From contig OY755243.1 in the NCBI GenBank assembly GCA_963576725.1, forward strand, positions 38,487,243-38,551,242: a DNA stretch of 64,000 nucleotides, in the 5' to 3' direction. Position 1 is the first letter of the stretch, and the number at the start of each line of letters is the position of its first letter. A program made the translations under genes and the position numbers. This document shows, piece after piece, positions 27,681 through 38,460 of this stretch. The stretch comes from Azorinus chamasolen (Eukaryota > Mollusca > Bivalvia > Cardiida > Solecurtidae). A model generated the notes under the pieces. The model saw only the letters and a program-made list of their open reading frames with translations. It was not told the DNA's origin and did no database searches.

Positions 27681-30525
27681 GTCTGCACTAGTCATGGTCT
27701 GCACTAGTCACGGTCTGTTTTGCACTAGTCACAATCTGCACTAGAAATGGTCTACACTAGTCACAGTCTGCACTAGTCATGGTCTGCACTAGTCACAGTC
27801 TGCTCTAGTCATGGTCTGCACTAGTCAGAGTCTGCACTAGTCATATTTTACACAAGTCAGAGTCTGCACTAGTCATGGTCTGCACTAGTCACAGTCTGCA
27901 CTATTCATATTTTGCACTAGTCAAAGTCTGCACTAGTCATGGTCCGCACTAGTCACAGTCTGTACTATTCATATTTTGCACTAGTCACAGTCTGCACTAG
28001 TCATGGTCTGCACTTGTCACAGTCTGCACTATTCATGGTCTGTACAAGTCACAGTCTTCACTAGTCATGGTCTGCACTTGTCACAGTCTGCACTATTCAT
28101 GGTCTGTACTAGTCACAGTCTTCACTAGCCATGGTCTGCACTAGTCACAGTCTTCACTAGTCAGAGTCTGCACTAGTCATGGTCTGCACTAGTCATGGTC
28201 TGTACTAGTCACACTCTCATTAGTCAAGTCTGCACTAGTCACAGTCTGCACAAGTCATGTTCTGCACTAGTCATGATCTGCACTAGCCACAGTCTCCACA
28301 AGTCATGGTCTGTACCACACATGGCCTGCACTAATCATGCTCTGCCCTCACACTCTGCACTCGTCATGGTCTGCACTAGTCACACTCTGCACTAGTCACA
28401 TTCTGCACTAGTCACAGTCTGTACTAGTAATGGTTTTAACTAGCCATGGCATGCACTAGTCATGGTCTGCACTAGTCACACTCTGCACTAGTCATAGTCT
28501 GCACTAGTCACAGTCTGTACTAGTCACAGTCTGCATTAGTCACAGTATGCTCTAATCATGGTCTGCACTAATCATTGTCTTCAATAGTCATGGTCTGCAC
28601 TAGTCACAGTCTGTACTAGTCATAGTCTGCACTAGTGTCTAGTGCAGACTGTGACTAGCCATTGTATGCACTAGTCACGGTCTGCACTAGTCTCCGTTTG
28701 CACTAGTCATGGTCTGCACTAGTCACAGTTTGCACTAGTCATGGTCTGCACTAGCCACAGTCTGCGCTAGTCTTCGTCAGCACTAGTCATGGTTTGCACT
28801 AGTCACAGTCTGCTTTGGCACAGTTCTGCACTAACCATGGTCTGTTACAGTCATTGTATGTAGTAGTCATGGTCTGCACTAGTCACAGTCTGCACTAGTC
28901 ATGGTCTGCACTCACCATCTGCACTAGTCGTAGTCTGCACTCACAGTATGCACTAGCCATGGTCTGCACTAGTCACAGTATGCACTATTCACAGTCTGCA
29001 CTAGTCATAGTCTGCACTAGTCACAACCTGCATTAGTCATGGTATGCACTAGTCATGGTCTGCACTCACAGTCTGCACTATTCATATTTTGCACTGGTCA
29101 AAGTCTGCACTAGTCATGGTCCGCACTAGTCACAGTCTGTACTATTCATATTTTGCACTAGTCACAGTCTGCACTAGTCATGGTCTGCACTTGTCACAGT
29201 CTGCACTATTCATGGTCTGTACAAGTCACAGTCTTCACTAGTCATGGTCTGCACTAGTCACAGTCTTCACTAGTCAGAGTTTGCACTAGTCATGGTCTGC
29301 ACTAGTCATGGTCTGTACTAGTCACACTCTCATTAGTCAAGTCTGCACTAGTCACAGTCTCCACAAGTCATGGTCTGCACCACACATGGCCTGCACTAAT
29401 CATGCTCTGCCCTCACACTCTGCACTCGCCATGGTCTGCACTAGTCACACTCTGCACTAGTCACAGTCTGCACTAGTCACAGTCTGTACTAGTAATGGTT
29501 TTAACTAGCCATGGCATGCACTAGTCATGGTCTGCACTAGTTACACTCTGCACTAGTCATAGTCTGCACTAGTCACAGTCTGTACTAGTCACAGTCTGCA
29601 TTAGTCACAGTATGCTCTAATCATGGTCTGCACTAATTATTTCTTCAATAGTCATGGTCTGCACTAGTCACAGTCTGTACTAGTCATAGTTTGCACTAGT
29701 GTCTAGTGCAGACTGTGACTAGCCATTGTATGCACTAGTCACGGTCTGCACTAGTCACCGTTTGCACTAGTCATGGTCTGCACTAGCCACAGTCTGCGCT
29801 AGTCTTCGTCAGCACTAGTCATGGTTTGCACTAGTCACAGTCTGCTTTGGCACAGTTCTGCACTAACCATGGTCTGTTACAGTCATTGTATGTAGTAGTC
29901 ATGGTCTGCACTAGTCACAGTCTGCACTAGTCATGGTCTGCACTCACCATCTGCACTAGTCGTAGTCTGCACTCACAGTATGCACTAGCCATGGTCTGCA
30001 CTAGTCACAGTATGCACTATTCACAGTCTGCACTAGTCATAGTCTGCACTAGTCACAACCTGCACTAGTCATGGTCTGCACTCACAGTCTGCAATAGTCA
30101 GGGTCTGCAATAGTCATGGTCTGCAATAGTTACAGTCTGCACTAATCATGATCTGCACTCAGTCTGCACTAGTCACGGCCTGCACTCACAGTCTGCATTA
30201 GTCACGGCCTGCACTCACAGTCTTGATATGGTCTGCACTCACAGTCTGCACTACTCGTGCATGCACTAGTCATGGTCTGCACTAGTCATGGTCTGCACTA
30301 ATCATAGTCTGCACTAGTCATGGGCTGCACCACACATGGTCTGCACTTGTCATGATCTGCCCTCACAGTCTGCCCTAGTCATGGTCTGCACTAGTCATGG
30401 CTTGCACAAATCATGGTCTGCACTCACATTCGTGACACTGTCTGCACTCACAGTCTGCACTAGTCAAGTCCGCACTAGTCATAGTCTACACTAGTCATTG
30501 TCTGCACTAATCACAGTCTTCACTA
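27681..30525 (+). repeat. Large 16 bp satellite array (~2.8 kb) with higher-order structure
   Basis: Unit AGTCACAGTCTGCACT alternates with AGTCATGGTCTGCACT and decayed variants. A ~1.1 kb block is duplicated: the marker TATTCATATTTTGCACT recurs at about 27902 and 29079, TAGTCACACTCTCATTAGTC at about 28205 and 29313, and an inverted unit (GTGTCTAGTGCAGACTGTGA) at about 28635 and 29699. Short frames in it are repeat peptides. There are no unique spacers, so it is not a CRISPR-like array. Confidence 0.93.
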
Positions 30526-30544
30526 TGGTCGAACGTTAATGTGT

Positions 30545-30720
30545 TCTGATCTAAGATATACTATAAGTAACCAGAACACACCTTGATCAGACGGTTATAT
30601 AATCAGATCTAAGATATACATGTACTATAAGTAAACAGGACACACCTTGATCAGACGGTTCCGACAGATGCCGTCTGATCTGGATCAACTCTGTTTGCAA
30701 ATATGTCAAAAAGCGTCTCA
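30545..30720 (-). mobile_element. TTAA-1 core with a direct partial duplication
   Basis: GATCTAAGATATAC...CACCTTGATCAGACGGTT occurs twice (30551 and 30606). Only the second copy continues into the other arm GCCGTCTGATCTGGATC AACTCTGTTTGCAAATATG. Confidence 0.6.
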
Positions 30721-31004
30721 ATCAGATATGGAGTTGAAAAATCATTCTAGTTTTTCTTTTTGTTCTAGGCTAACTCGTGCAATAAGTTCCTTTAAATCGA
30801 ATTTCGAGTGGCAATAATTCAGTATCCTTTCATATAGCTCGATCCGGTTTCAATATCACTTGACTTATAATAATTCAAACTCTTTTGATATGATTTGATC
30901 CGTGTTAAAGGTCGTGTTAGCCTCCTCGTGCTATAATGATGGCAGCTGAAAATGTAATTGCATTCTTTTTTTCTTTTTCTTTTTTAGAAAAAGCAAACTT
31001 GTCT

Positions 31005-31107
31005 AATTGGCTTTGAGTTTCTAAAACTTTTTACCAAAAATGTCAAACAGCTTGGATCCTGATAAGACGCCGAGTTACAGATCGCGCATAGCTTGAGAAG
31101 GGTAAAC
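31005..31107 (-). mobile_element. TTAA-4 half element
   Basis: GTCAAACAGCTTGGATCCTGATAAGACGCCGAGTTAC jumps straight to AGATCGCGCATAGC. The second hairpin arm is deleted exactly at the centre. Confidence 0.5.
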
Positions 31108-31384
31108 ATACCGGTGTATTGACTAATATTGACCGTAACAAAGCCTTCAAGGATATGCAAATGCCAAAACATGTAAGGAATTTGGATATTGGTTTAACAT
31201 TGATACCATTAGATAAATTTCAAAGTACTGATCACGAATGTTTGATCGATGGAATACCATTGTTTTAAGTCACCAAACCATCACACTTGCATCATAGGGT
31301 GATAGCGTATACGTGCGTCCAGTGTCATCAACACCTTTTGAATGCTAAATACCAAAAATATGGAAAAAAAATGGAATGATCTAT

Positions 31385-31589
31385 CAGTAAAACCTCTCTA
31401 TAACGACCCCTAAATTGTGTTAATTAGTTGGTATATAGGGCAGGTGGCTGCTTAAAGGAAGGTGAAAGTAAAACAGAATGTTCCTATAGGAGCGTTCTGT
31501 TTTACTTTCACCTTGCTTTAAGCAGCCACCTGCCTTTTTACACAAAATACTTGATGTAATTTAGTGGCCGTTATAGAGAGGTTTTACTG
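31385..31589. mobile_element. TA-A palindromic MITE, full length
   Basis: CAGTAAAACCTCTCTATAACG ... GTTATAGAGAGGTTTTACTG; centre TGTTCCTATAGGAGCG with one change in the left arm. Confidence 0.9.
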
Positions 31590-31664
31590 TATCAGTGTTT
31601 AATAATAGAGTAAGTCCATCTAGTATGAAAGGCTGTAATTTGGGAGATGATTTTGAATGATACA

Positions 31665-31760
31665 GATTTTGAAACAGTGCAGATCCTGTTCAAGAGTTCC
31701 ATTTCGAACCCTTTGATCTGGGTCTACACTGTTCGCAAATGCATGTACATTCGTTTCCCG
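31665..31760. mobile_element. TTAA-1 core fragment
   Basis: TTGAAACAGTGCAGATCCTG ... GAACCCTTTGATCTGGGTCTACACTGTTCGCAAATGC. Confidence 0.45.
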
Positions 31761-31803
31761 CATGTAAATGATTTATGTATGTGTGTTTATTGTCCTTGAT
31801 AAG

Positions 31804-32802
31804 ACAAACAGCGTGAACCCAGACCAGATGGCTCAATTGATCAGGTTACAGATGAATAGACAAATAACTTGGACCCAGACCAGAGGGCTCAATTGACCAG
31901 ACTACATATGAATAGACAAGTAACTTGGACCCAGACCAGAGGGCTCACGTGATCAGACTACATATGAATAGACAAATAACGTGGACCCAGACCAGAGGGC
32001 TCACGTGATTAGACTACAGATGAATAGACAAATAACTTGGACCCAGACCAGAGGGCTCACGTGATTAGACTACAGATGAATAGACAAATAACTTGGACCC
32101 AGACCAGAGGGCTCAATTGACCAGACTACATATGAATAGACAAGTAACTTGGACCCAGACCAGAGGGCTCCATTGACCAGACTACATATGAATAGACAAA
32201 TAACTTGGACCCAGACCAGAGGGCTCCATTGACCAGACTACATATGAATAGACAAATAACGTGGACCCAGACCAGAGGGCTCACGTGATCAGACTACATA
32301 TGAATAGACAAATAACGTGGACCCAGACCAGAGGGCTCACGTGATCAGACTACATATGAATAGACAAATAACGTGGACCCAGACCAGAGGGCTCACGTGA
32401 TTAGACTACAGATGAATAGACAAATAACTTGGACCCAGACCAGAGGGCTCACGTGATCAGACTACATATGAATAGACAAGTAACTTGGACCCAGACCAGA
32501 GGGCTCACGTGATCAGACTACATATGAATAGACAAATAACGTGGACCCAGACCAGAGGGCTCACGTGATCAGACTACATATGAATAGACAAATAACTCGA
32601 ACCCAGACCAGAGGGCTCACGTGATCAGACTACATATGAATAGACAAATAACGGGGTCCCAGACCAAAGGGCTCACTTGATCAGGATACAGATGAATAGA
32701 CCCACGGCGTGGATCCTGACAAGATGACTCACTTGAACAAGCTGGATATGAATAGCAAACAACATGGACCCAGACCAGATGGCTCACTTTATCGGACTAC
32801 AG
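31804..32802 (+). repeat. 56 bp satellite array, about 18 units
   Basis: Unit: GACCCAGACCAGAGGGCTCA ... TGATCAGACTACATATGAATAGACAAATAAC(T/G)TG. Units with GCTCACGTGAT and with GCTCAATTGAC or GCTCCATTGAC form blocks. The array's first phrase (AAACAGCGTGAACCCAGACCAGATGGCTC) matches a TTAA-1 hairpin arm. Edges decay, the middle is uniform. Confidence 0.93.
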
Positions 32803-33059
32803 GCTGTGTATGTCTCACAAAATTTCAAAATGTCAATTCTAAAAATAGATTCATATTAAAAACGTAATTAATAATTTGGACGAAGTCACAAAAATACAGA
32901 TTAAAATGGATTGAGTCGCAAACCCTTTACATACTCATATAACAAAGTGGACAAGCCAATCAGTGTTAAGTGGTAGTGTCCATTTAATACGAAATGCTTA
33001 AATTTGCTTAAACTTTTAACGTTTTATTTAATAAAAAGTTTCTTTAAACCGTAGCTCTA

Positions 33060-33471
33060 TATACAACGCCCTTTAACGCCTATGTGAAAAGAGAAGAACC
33101 TGATCACACGAATCCTGTAGGAGCCGTCTGATAGACGTCTGTTCTGTTTGCTTATGGAATACGGATATAGAGATTAATTAACCCATTCCCTCATATAAAC
33201 GACTTTGGACGACTTTGTAAAAGTCACTTTGAGAAACCATTGTGATTAATAGAGCATTTGCTCCTATAGGAGCAAATGCTCTATTTATCACAATGGTTTC
33301 AAACTACAAAATTCTAAAAAAATCCTTTTCTCTAGTTAATGCTCCTTTTCGGTAGATCTATAAAAAGAGGTTGTAGCCTATGAGGTAATGGGTTATTCTA
33401 CAGTTTCTCCCTAAAGGTGTCCATATGCTATTATAACAAACTAATCTCATCTCCATGGAGTAAAGGGTTAA
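33060..33471 (+). mobile_element. TTAA-1 element split by TTAA-2
   Basis: AAGAGAAGAACCTGATCACACGAATCCTGTAGGAGCCGTCTGATAGACG ... GGAATACGGATATAGAGA, then the guest, then TTCTACAGTTTCTCC ... CCATGGAGTAAAGGGTTAA. The flanks rejoin to the family phrase GATCTGATTCTACAGTTTCT. Confidence 0.65.
33178..33396 (+). mobile_element. TTAA-2 element inside TTAA-1
   Basis: TTAACCCATTCCCTCATATAAACG ... GAGGTAATGGGTTA; perfect palindrome with centre TTGCTCCTATAGGAGCAA. Confidence 0.88.
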
Positions 33472-33953
33472 CCCTTTCCCTCTTATAAACGCCTCCCGCT
33501 CATAGTCACGCCTTTGCAAACAGGGTGTACCCAGATCAGACTACTCAGATGGGCGCCACCTAGTCCGGGTCTGTTCTGTTTGCTTATAAAATTATAGTAG
33601 ATCTGACTTTACTATTTCTACCAATGCCGAAATACTCCTGTACACGTACATATGACACTATTATATGTTCATGCTCCTGTACACGTACATATGACACTAT
33701 TATATGTTAATGCTCCTGTACACGTACATATGACACTATTATATGTTCATGCTCCTGTACATGTACATATGACACACTATTATATGTTCATGCTCTTGTA
33801 CATGTACATATGACACTATTATATGTTCATGCTCCTGTACACGTACATATGACACTATTATATGTTCATGCTCCTGTACACGTACACATGACACTATAAT
33901 ATGTTCATGATATCATTAATTCTTACATGTATAATCAACAGGGAAAGGTTTAA
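33468..33953 (+). mobile_element. TTAA-1 element carrying a 39 bp minisatellite
   Basis: TTAACCCTTTCCCTCTTATAAACG ... GGGTGTACCCAGATCAGACTACTCAGATGGGCGCCACC ... CAACAGGGAAAGGTTTAA. The array occupies the right half. Confidence 0.8.
33629..33908 (+). repeat. 39 bp minisatellite, about seven units
   Basis: Unit ATGCTCCTGTACACGTACAT ATGACACTATTATATGTTC with few changes. It expands the segment that follows the hairpin in the surrounding TTAA-1 copy. Confidence 0.92.
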
Positions 33954-34179
33954 AACACTGATACATGATATATAATTGTATTTTATATAGAGTTATGTAA
34001 ACCGTTATCAGAATAAATATTGTATCAAAGCCTACCTACGAGGTGTCTGAAATCTTGACATTAGCTTAGAAAGTATGCAAGCAACTACGTGCAAAATATG
34101 ACATTATAAAAGACCAAGTGTGACTAATATGTATTGGGCTTGAAGAGGTTTGTTTAACTAGTCTCCACTCTTGAATGCT

Positions 34180-34397
34180 TGACCTTATCCTCACAAGCGC
34201 GAATTGACTTGCATTTGCACACAGTTTGGATCCAGGCGAGATGTCGGGTAACTCAGCATCTCATTGGGATCCAGTTTGTTTGACAATTGATCTAGATTTT
34301 TCTCAACAGCTTAAACGAATCGGAAGTAAGTAAAATTTAGCAAAATTTGCTCAAGGATTTGAACGCACATTACATTTTACCCAGTAGGGCAAGGGTG
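34180..34397 (+). mobile_element. TTAA-4 element, ends worn
   Basis: GACCTTATCCTCACAAGCGC ... GTTTGGATCCAGGCGAGATGTCGGGTAACTCAGCATCTCATTGGGATCC ... AACGAATCGGAAGTAAG ... GGGCAAGGGT. Confidence 0.65.
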
Positions 34398-34779
34398 TCC
34401 GTATAGAATGATAACCATTGCACATTCATAGCCACTGCACAAGTTGCACCGATTGTGCATATGTTCTAGTTACCTTTGTTTCTGGTATTAACCCTATCTG
34501 TGCTAAATGAGTAACACTTAAAATACATTAACACCTTTTAAGTAGCAACATGAGAATTTAGATGGCACCCACTACGAATTTACTACTCGCTACATGATAA
34601 AAATCATACATTCCTTAACTGATATTATTTACTTGGGTGACCATGTTCGTTTTATGAATGAACAGACCTAGTTTCTGTCGTGTAGATATTTTCCCATCCC
34701 CCTCATTGCTGACAAATTTGCTAAATGACACAGCATTCGTCCATAGCTCTTTCACTGCCGTTGGCGAATTTGTAATTAC

Positions 34780-34979
34780 CGATGCAAACAGTTTGGATTC
34801 AGATGAGACGCATAGTAACTCGGCATCTCGTCAAGATTCAAACTGCTTGAGGATAGGCATATTTTACTGTAGTTTTTATACTGTTTTTTTTTTAACAAAT
34901 AGGACGAACATTCAAAACTTCAAAATTAAAACAGACGACAAATTTTGCTAACGACTAAAATTGGCAGTGAAAGAATTAA
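34780..34979 (+). mobile_element. TTAA-4 variant
   Basis: GCAAACAGTTTGGATTCAGATGAGACGCATAGTAACTCGGCATCTCGTCAAGATTC ... GACGACAAATTTTGC ... GGCAGTGAAAGAATTAA. It shares its TTAA with the next element. A 97-codon frame ends here and is repeat-derived at its C-terminus. Confidence 0.6.
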
Positions 34980-35189
34980 CCCTTTTCTGATAGAGAGGCC
35001 TTTTGACACGTTTTCAAACAGAATAGATCCAGATCAGACGGATCCTGCAGGAGTCTGCTCTGTTTTCCAATGTAATAAAATATTTAAATACAGATCTGAT
35101 TCTACAGTTTCTGCCACTGTGTTCTTATGTCATTATAAAAAAATAATCTAATACTCATGGTGTCATATTTCTTACAGGTAAAAGGTTAA
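34976..35189 (+). mobile_element. TTAA-1 element, hairpin half deleted
   Basis: TTAACCCTTTTCTGATAGAG ... GAATAGATCCAGATCAGACGGATCCTGCAGGA GTCTGCTCTG ... ACAGGTAAAAGGTTAA. Confidence 0.8.
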
Positions 35190-35289
35190 ACTTTAGTTTG
35201 CTACCGACAAGTAATGTTCTAATTAGAAATACGAGCTCTAAATCGGCCGCTCAGACAACGTCTTATTGATGTCTTTGTTTGCGACGTGA

Positions 35290-35355
35290 CAGCTTTGTGC
35301 AGGACGAAAGTAGACTGGGCCGTCTGATATACTTTCGTTCTGAATTAATATGTTT
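35290..35355. mobile_element. TA-B core fragment
   Basis: CAGCTTTGTGCAGGACGAAAGTAGACTGGGCCGTCTGATATACTTTCGTTCTGAATTAA forms a short hairpin resembling the TA-B inner arms. Confidence 0.35.
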
Positions 35356-35683
35356 TATATTTAATATGCGCTCGTTGTAAAATTACTTCTTGTAAGAAAT
35401 AAGCACTCTTCATATATCAGTTTATTATGTCTTCAGCGATATGTTAAACAAAGTGTTACAAAACACAAATAACTGAACTGTGTTACACTAGATTGTAAAA
35501 TTATAGTTTATGTAAACGATGTGAATGACAACGTAAAGGACACTGTATATCATATAAACCGTGGACTAATTTTAGCGCCAAGCTGGTATTGTTCTTAATT
35601 TAATTACACATCCATCAAAGATCTTAACACTTTGATAGGTCACCGATATTTGACTCACCATTCCGTGTTACAAGACCCGATAA

Positions 35684-35862
35684 TAACCCTTTTCGTTCTA
35701 AGGATGAGTTAACTGGCTTTACAAACAGTTTGAATCCAGATGAGACGCCGAGTAACTCGGCGTCTCATCAGGATCCAAACTGTTTGTTACATGGTCAGTA
35801 AAAATTGTAACAAGTCATGGTTTTCGCACTCTTTATTTTTTCAACAGGAGAAGGATTGACAC
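35684..35862 (+). mobile_element. TTAA-4 variant with perfect core
   Basis: AATAACCCTTTTCGTTCTAAGG ... CAGTTTGAATCCAGATGAGACGCCGAGTAACTCGGCGTCTCATCAGGATCCAAACTG. The stem shows the single conserved A/T difference (CCAGAT against CCTGAT). Confidence 0.75.
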
Positions 35863-36025
35863 TCATCGCCGAAACGAACTCCTAAGAAAACAAGTCGACG
35901 AATACCAATCAGTTGGCATCATAACTTCTATGGTTTGCCAAATAGGGCAACAAGACGACTCAGAGAGATAGAATTTGGATAAAGAATGGTTACTGTCTGT
36001 CTATTCATGAGTGCCATATATTGAA

Positions 36026-36520
36026 TTAACCCTTTCTCTTATGTAAACGCCTTAAACCATTCCCTCATATAAATGTGTTTTCACGCATTTGCAAACAGAG
36101 TAGACCCAGATCAGACGGCTCCTACAGGAGCCGTCTGATCAGGGTCTACTCTGTTTGCTAGTGGAATTTGAAAGATCTGTTTCTTTGCTTTCTAAGATGT
36201 CTACAATGTTTCACCTTCCATGTTTCATTATAATTATTTTCTCCATGAATATTCAGAAGGTATTGGAATTTGGACTAAACAAAGAACAGGGAAAGGGTTT
36301 AACACGCCTTTGCAGAGTAAATCCAGATCAGACTGCTGCTGTAGGAACCGTCTGATCAGGGTCTGTCCCGTTTGCTTATGGAATTTTAATATGTCTGACT
36401 CTTCAGTTTCTACTAATACCAAAATACCATGTCTGCATATGCCATTATAAAATAATCAGTTAATAAATAGTCATGATGTCATTATTTCTTACATGAATAT
36501 TCAACAGGGAAGGGCCAATC
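36026..36520 (+). mobile_element. TTAA-1 element (host) split by another TTAA-1
   Basis: TTAACCCTTTCTCTTATGTAAACGCC, then the guest, then CACGCCTTTGCAGAGTAAATCCAGATCAGACTGCTGCTGTAGGAACCGTCTGATCAGGG ... ACATGAATATTCAACAGGGAAGGG. The flanks join into the family order AAACGCC..CACGCCTTTGCA. Confidence 0.75.
36052..36302 (+). mobile_element. TTAA-1 element (guest), full length
   Basis: TTAAACCATTCCCTCATATAAATG ... CAGGGAAAGGGTTTAA; core GACCCAGATCAGACGGCTCC TACA GGAGCCGTCTGATCAGGGTC with the single A/T stem difference. Confidence 0.9.
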
Positions 36521-36523
36521 AAT

Positions 36524-36950
36524 GTAACCCTTATCCCGCTGTCCACGACCTGACTCGCATTTACAAACAACTTGTGTCCAGATTAGACCCCAAGTATCTC
36601 GGCGTATCATCAGGATCCAAACCATTTGACATTCGGTCAATAGTTTCTCAGAAGCTGAATCGAATTGGAAATAGTTTAATATTGCAGCAGATTCAATTTT
36701 AACCTTTAGCCTGCTGAGCAAATTATTTTTGCAGAACTTTTCACCTACTACATTTTCAAAATTCAAGCAATAATCAATGTAATCTACCAAAATGCAATCA
36801 GGATGTCAAACAGTTTGGATCCTGATGAGACACAGAGTTACTCGGCGTCTCATCTGGATCCAAACTGTTTGCAAAGGTATTCACCCAACCGCCCATAGCA
36901 GGTTACAGGTTAAGGAGACATTATTTTTTCTCAGTAGAGTAAGGGGTTAA
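36524..36950 (+). mobile_element. TTAA-4 element (host) split by an inverted TTAA-4
   Basis: GTAACCCTTATCCCGCTGTCC ... GCAGATTCAATTT is interrupted and resumes GGAGACATTATTTTTTCTCAG ... GTAAGGGGTTAA. The host's TTTGAGCAGACATTATTTTT phrase is split at a TTAA. Confidence 0.75.
36699..36913 (-). mobile_element. TTAA-4 element (guest), inverted
   Basis: TTAACCTTTAGCCTGCTGAG ... GCCCATAGCAGGTTACAGGTTAA; core GTTTGGATCCTGATGAGACACAGAGTTACTCGGCGTCTCATCTGGATCCAAAC. Confidence 0.8.
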
Positions 36951-37086
36951 CGAGTGTCTGGGCAACATTCTCTTGTTCTTGAAGATCGGAACAGAGCTGT
37001 CTTAAATTTCAATTCATTATGACCAAAGTCAAGGAATATTCGACTTGGGATTTTTTCTCTGCGTTGCTTCAGTTGTAGCCTATCCT

Positions 37087-37163
37087 GTATTATAATTATA
37101 TAGTTTCTCAGCCCTTATACGACTGTATTATAATTATATAGTTTCTCAGCCCTTATACGACTG
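37087..37163 (+). repeat. Two-copy 38 bp direct repeat
   Basis: CTGTATTATAATTATATAGT TTCTCAGCCCTTATACGA is present twice with no differences, so it is recent. Confidence 0.85.
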
Positions 37164-37181
37164 TATATAAATACAATGTAA

Positions 37182-37377
37182 CAGTAAAACCTCTCTGAAG
37201 CGACCGTCTAAAAGAAGCACCATTATGGGTGTTAAAGTCAGGCGTGGGGCTTAATGCAGGACGGAAGCTATGCAGAGAGCTCCTACAGGCATTTTCTGCA
37301 TTACTTTCGTCCTGCATTAAGCTACCAACGACACCAACGTTAATTCATTAAGTGGTCTGTATAAAAGGATTCTACTG
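37182..37377. mobile_element. TA-B MITE, full length
   Basis: CAGTAAAACCTCTCTGAAGCGACC ... GTGGTCTGTATAAAAGGATTCTACTG; inner arms GCTTAATGCAGGACGGAAGC and ACTTTCGTCCTGCATTAAGC. Confidence 0.85.
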
Positions 37378-37865
37378 TGTATCCATCCTTTCAGAGTCCT
37401 ATTAAATTATTACACATATGCATTCTTGTTACACATTGGTTAGATATTACAGTAAATCCTCAACAGAACGGCAACTCAGTAACAGTATCATTTCGATTTT
37501 AAAGACGGGTTCTGCCTTAGTCTTTTATCTGATGAATATTCATTTGAAACATAATTACATCGCTAATATTAATTAGCTTTTATTAAACAAAGAGGCAGTC
37601 GTGTTATAATCAATCAATCAATCAGTGGTATAATAAAAATGTACAGTGACTGATATAGTGTAATCAGATGACATATTATTTCATAAGCAAACAGGGCAGA
37701 TCTTAGTTTAAACATATTTTATTTCAGTACTTACACAACGTCACAAATAACATAGACACATCAATACAGGATTAAAACGAAAGACGCAAGACTAAAAGTT
37801 ATATACATATCCTCTGCCTGGGGAGGTACAATTACTAACGCTGGCGGACACGTTCGTTTAATTAC

Positions 37866-38185
37866 AGTAGCACCTCTCTAAAGCAAACATTAATAGAAGT
37901 TGCCAAAGAGTTGCCATAGAGAGGTTCCATTGGGTTTGTTAGACTGTATTTTTGATCCACAAATCAAATCTGATATATCTGATTTATCAGTGTGCATGTT
38001 TTTAAATTGAACATACTCAATTAAATCAAAAGTACAAAGCTGTTGATATTTGAAGATATTGGTATTGGTTAGCTCCTTCATGAGTCGCCTGAGCTGTGCC
38101 TGCTCAAGAAACACGCCCATCAGGTAACGGGCTAATGCAGGACGGAAGTATTGCATAAAGCATACTGCGTCATCGTCTTCCTGCA
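37866..38185. mobile_element. TA-B left part, interrupted
   Basis: CAGTAGCACCTCTCTAAAGC at the left and GGGCTAATGCAGGACGGAAGTATTGCATAAAGC ... TCTTCCTGCA before a TTAA at 38186. The continuation AAGCGATTGC is found after the guest at 38432. Confidence 0.5.
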
Positions 38186-38434
38186 TTAACCCTTTCCCTG
38201 TTCTATATTTAGCCCAAATTTCAATACCTACTGAATATTCATCAACAAAATAGTTATAAATAAATATGAAAGGTGGAACATTGTAGACATTTTAGAAAGC
38301 AAAGAAACATATTTTTCAAATTATATTAGCAAACAGAGTAGACCCTGACCAGACGGCTCCTCTAGGAGCCGTCTGATCTGGGTATACTCTTTTTTCAAAG
38401 CGTGAAAACACGTTTATATGAGGGAAAGGGTTAA
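38186..38434 (-). mobile_element. TTAA-1 element inside TA-B
   Basis: TTAACCCTTTCCCTGTTC ... GAGGGAAAGGGTTAA; core GACCCTGACCAGACGGCTCC TCTA GGAGCCGTCTGATCTGGG. Confidence 0.9.
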
Positions 38435-38460
38435 GCGATTGCTTGTTCAGATTTTTTCTT

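Noticed and set aside
27681..30525. Possible coding or CRISPR array in the 16 bp satellite
   Set aside because: No spacers, no sustained frame; short frames are periodic peptides.
36482..36790. 102-residue minus-strand protein
   Set aside because: Spans the junction of two TTAA-4 copies; the sequence is MITE-derived.
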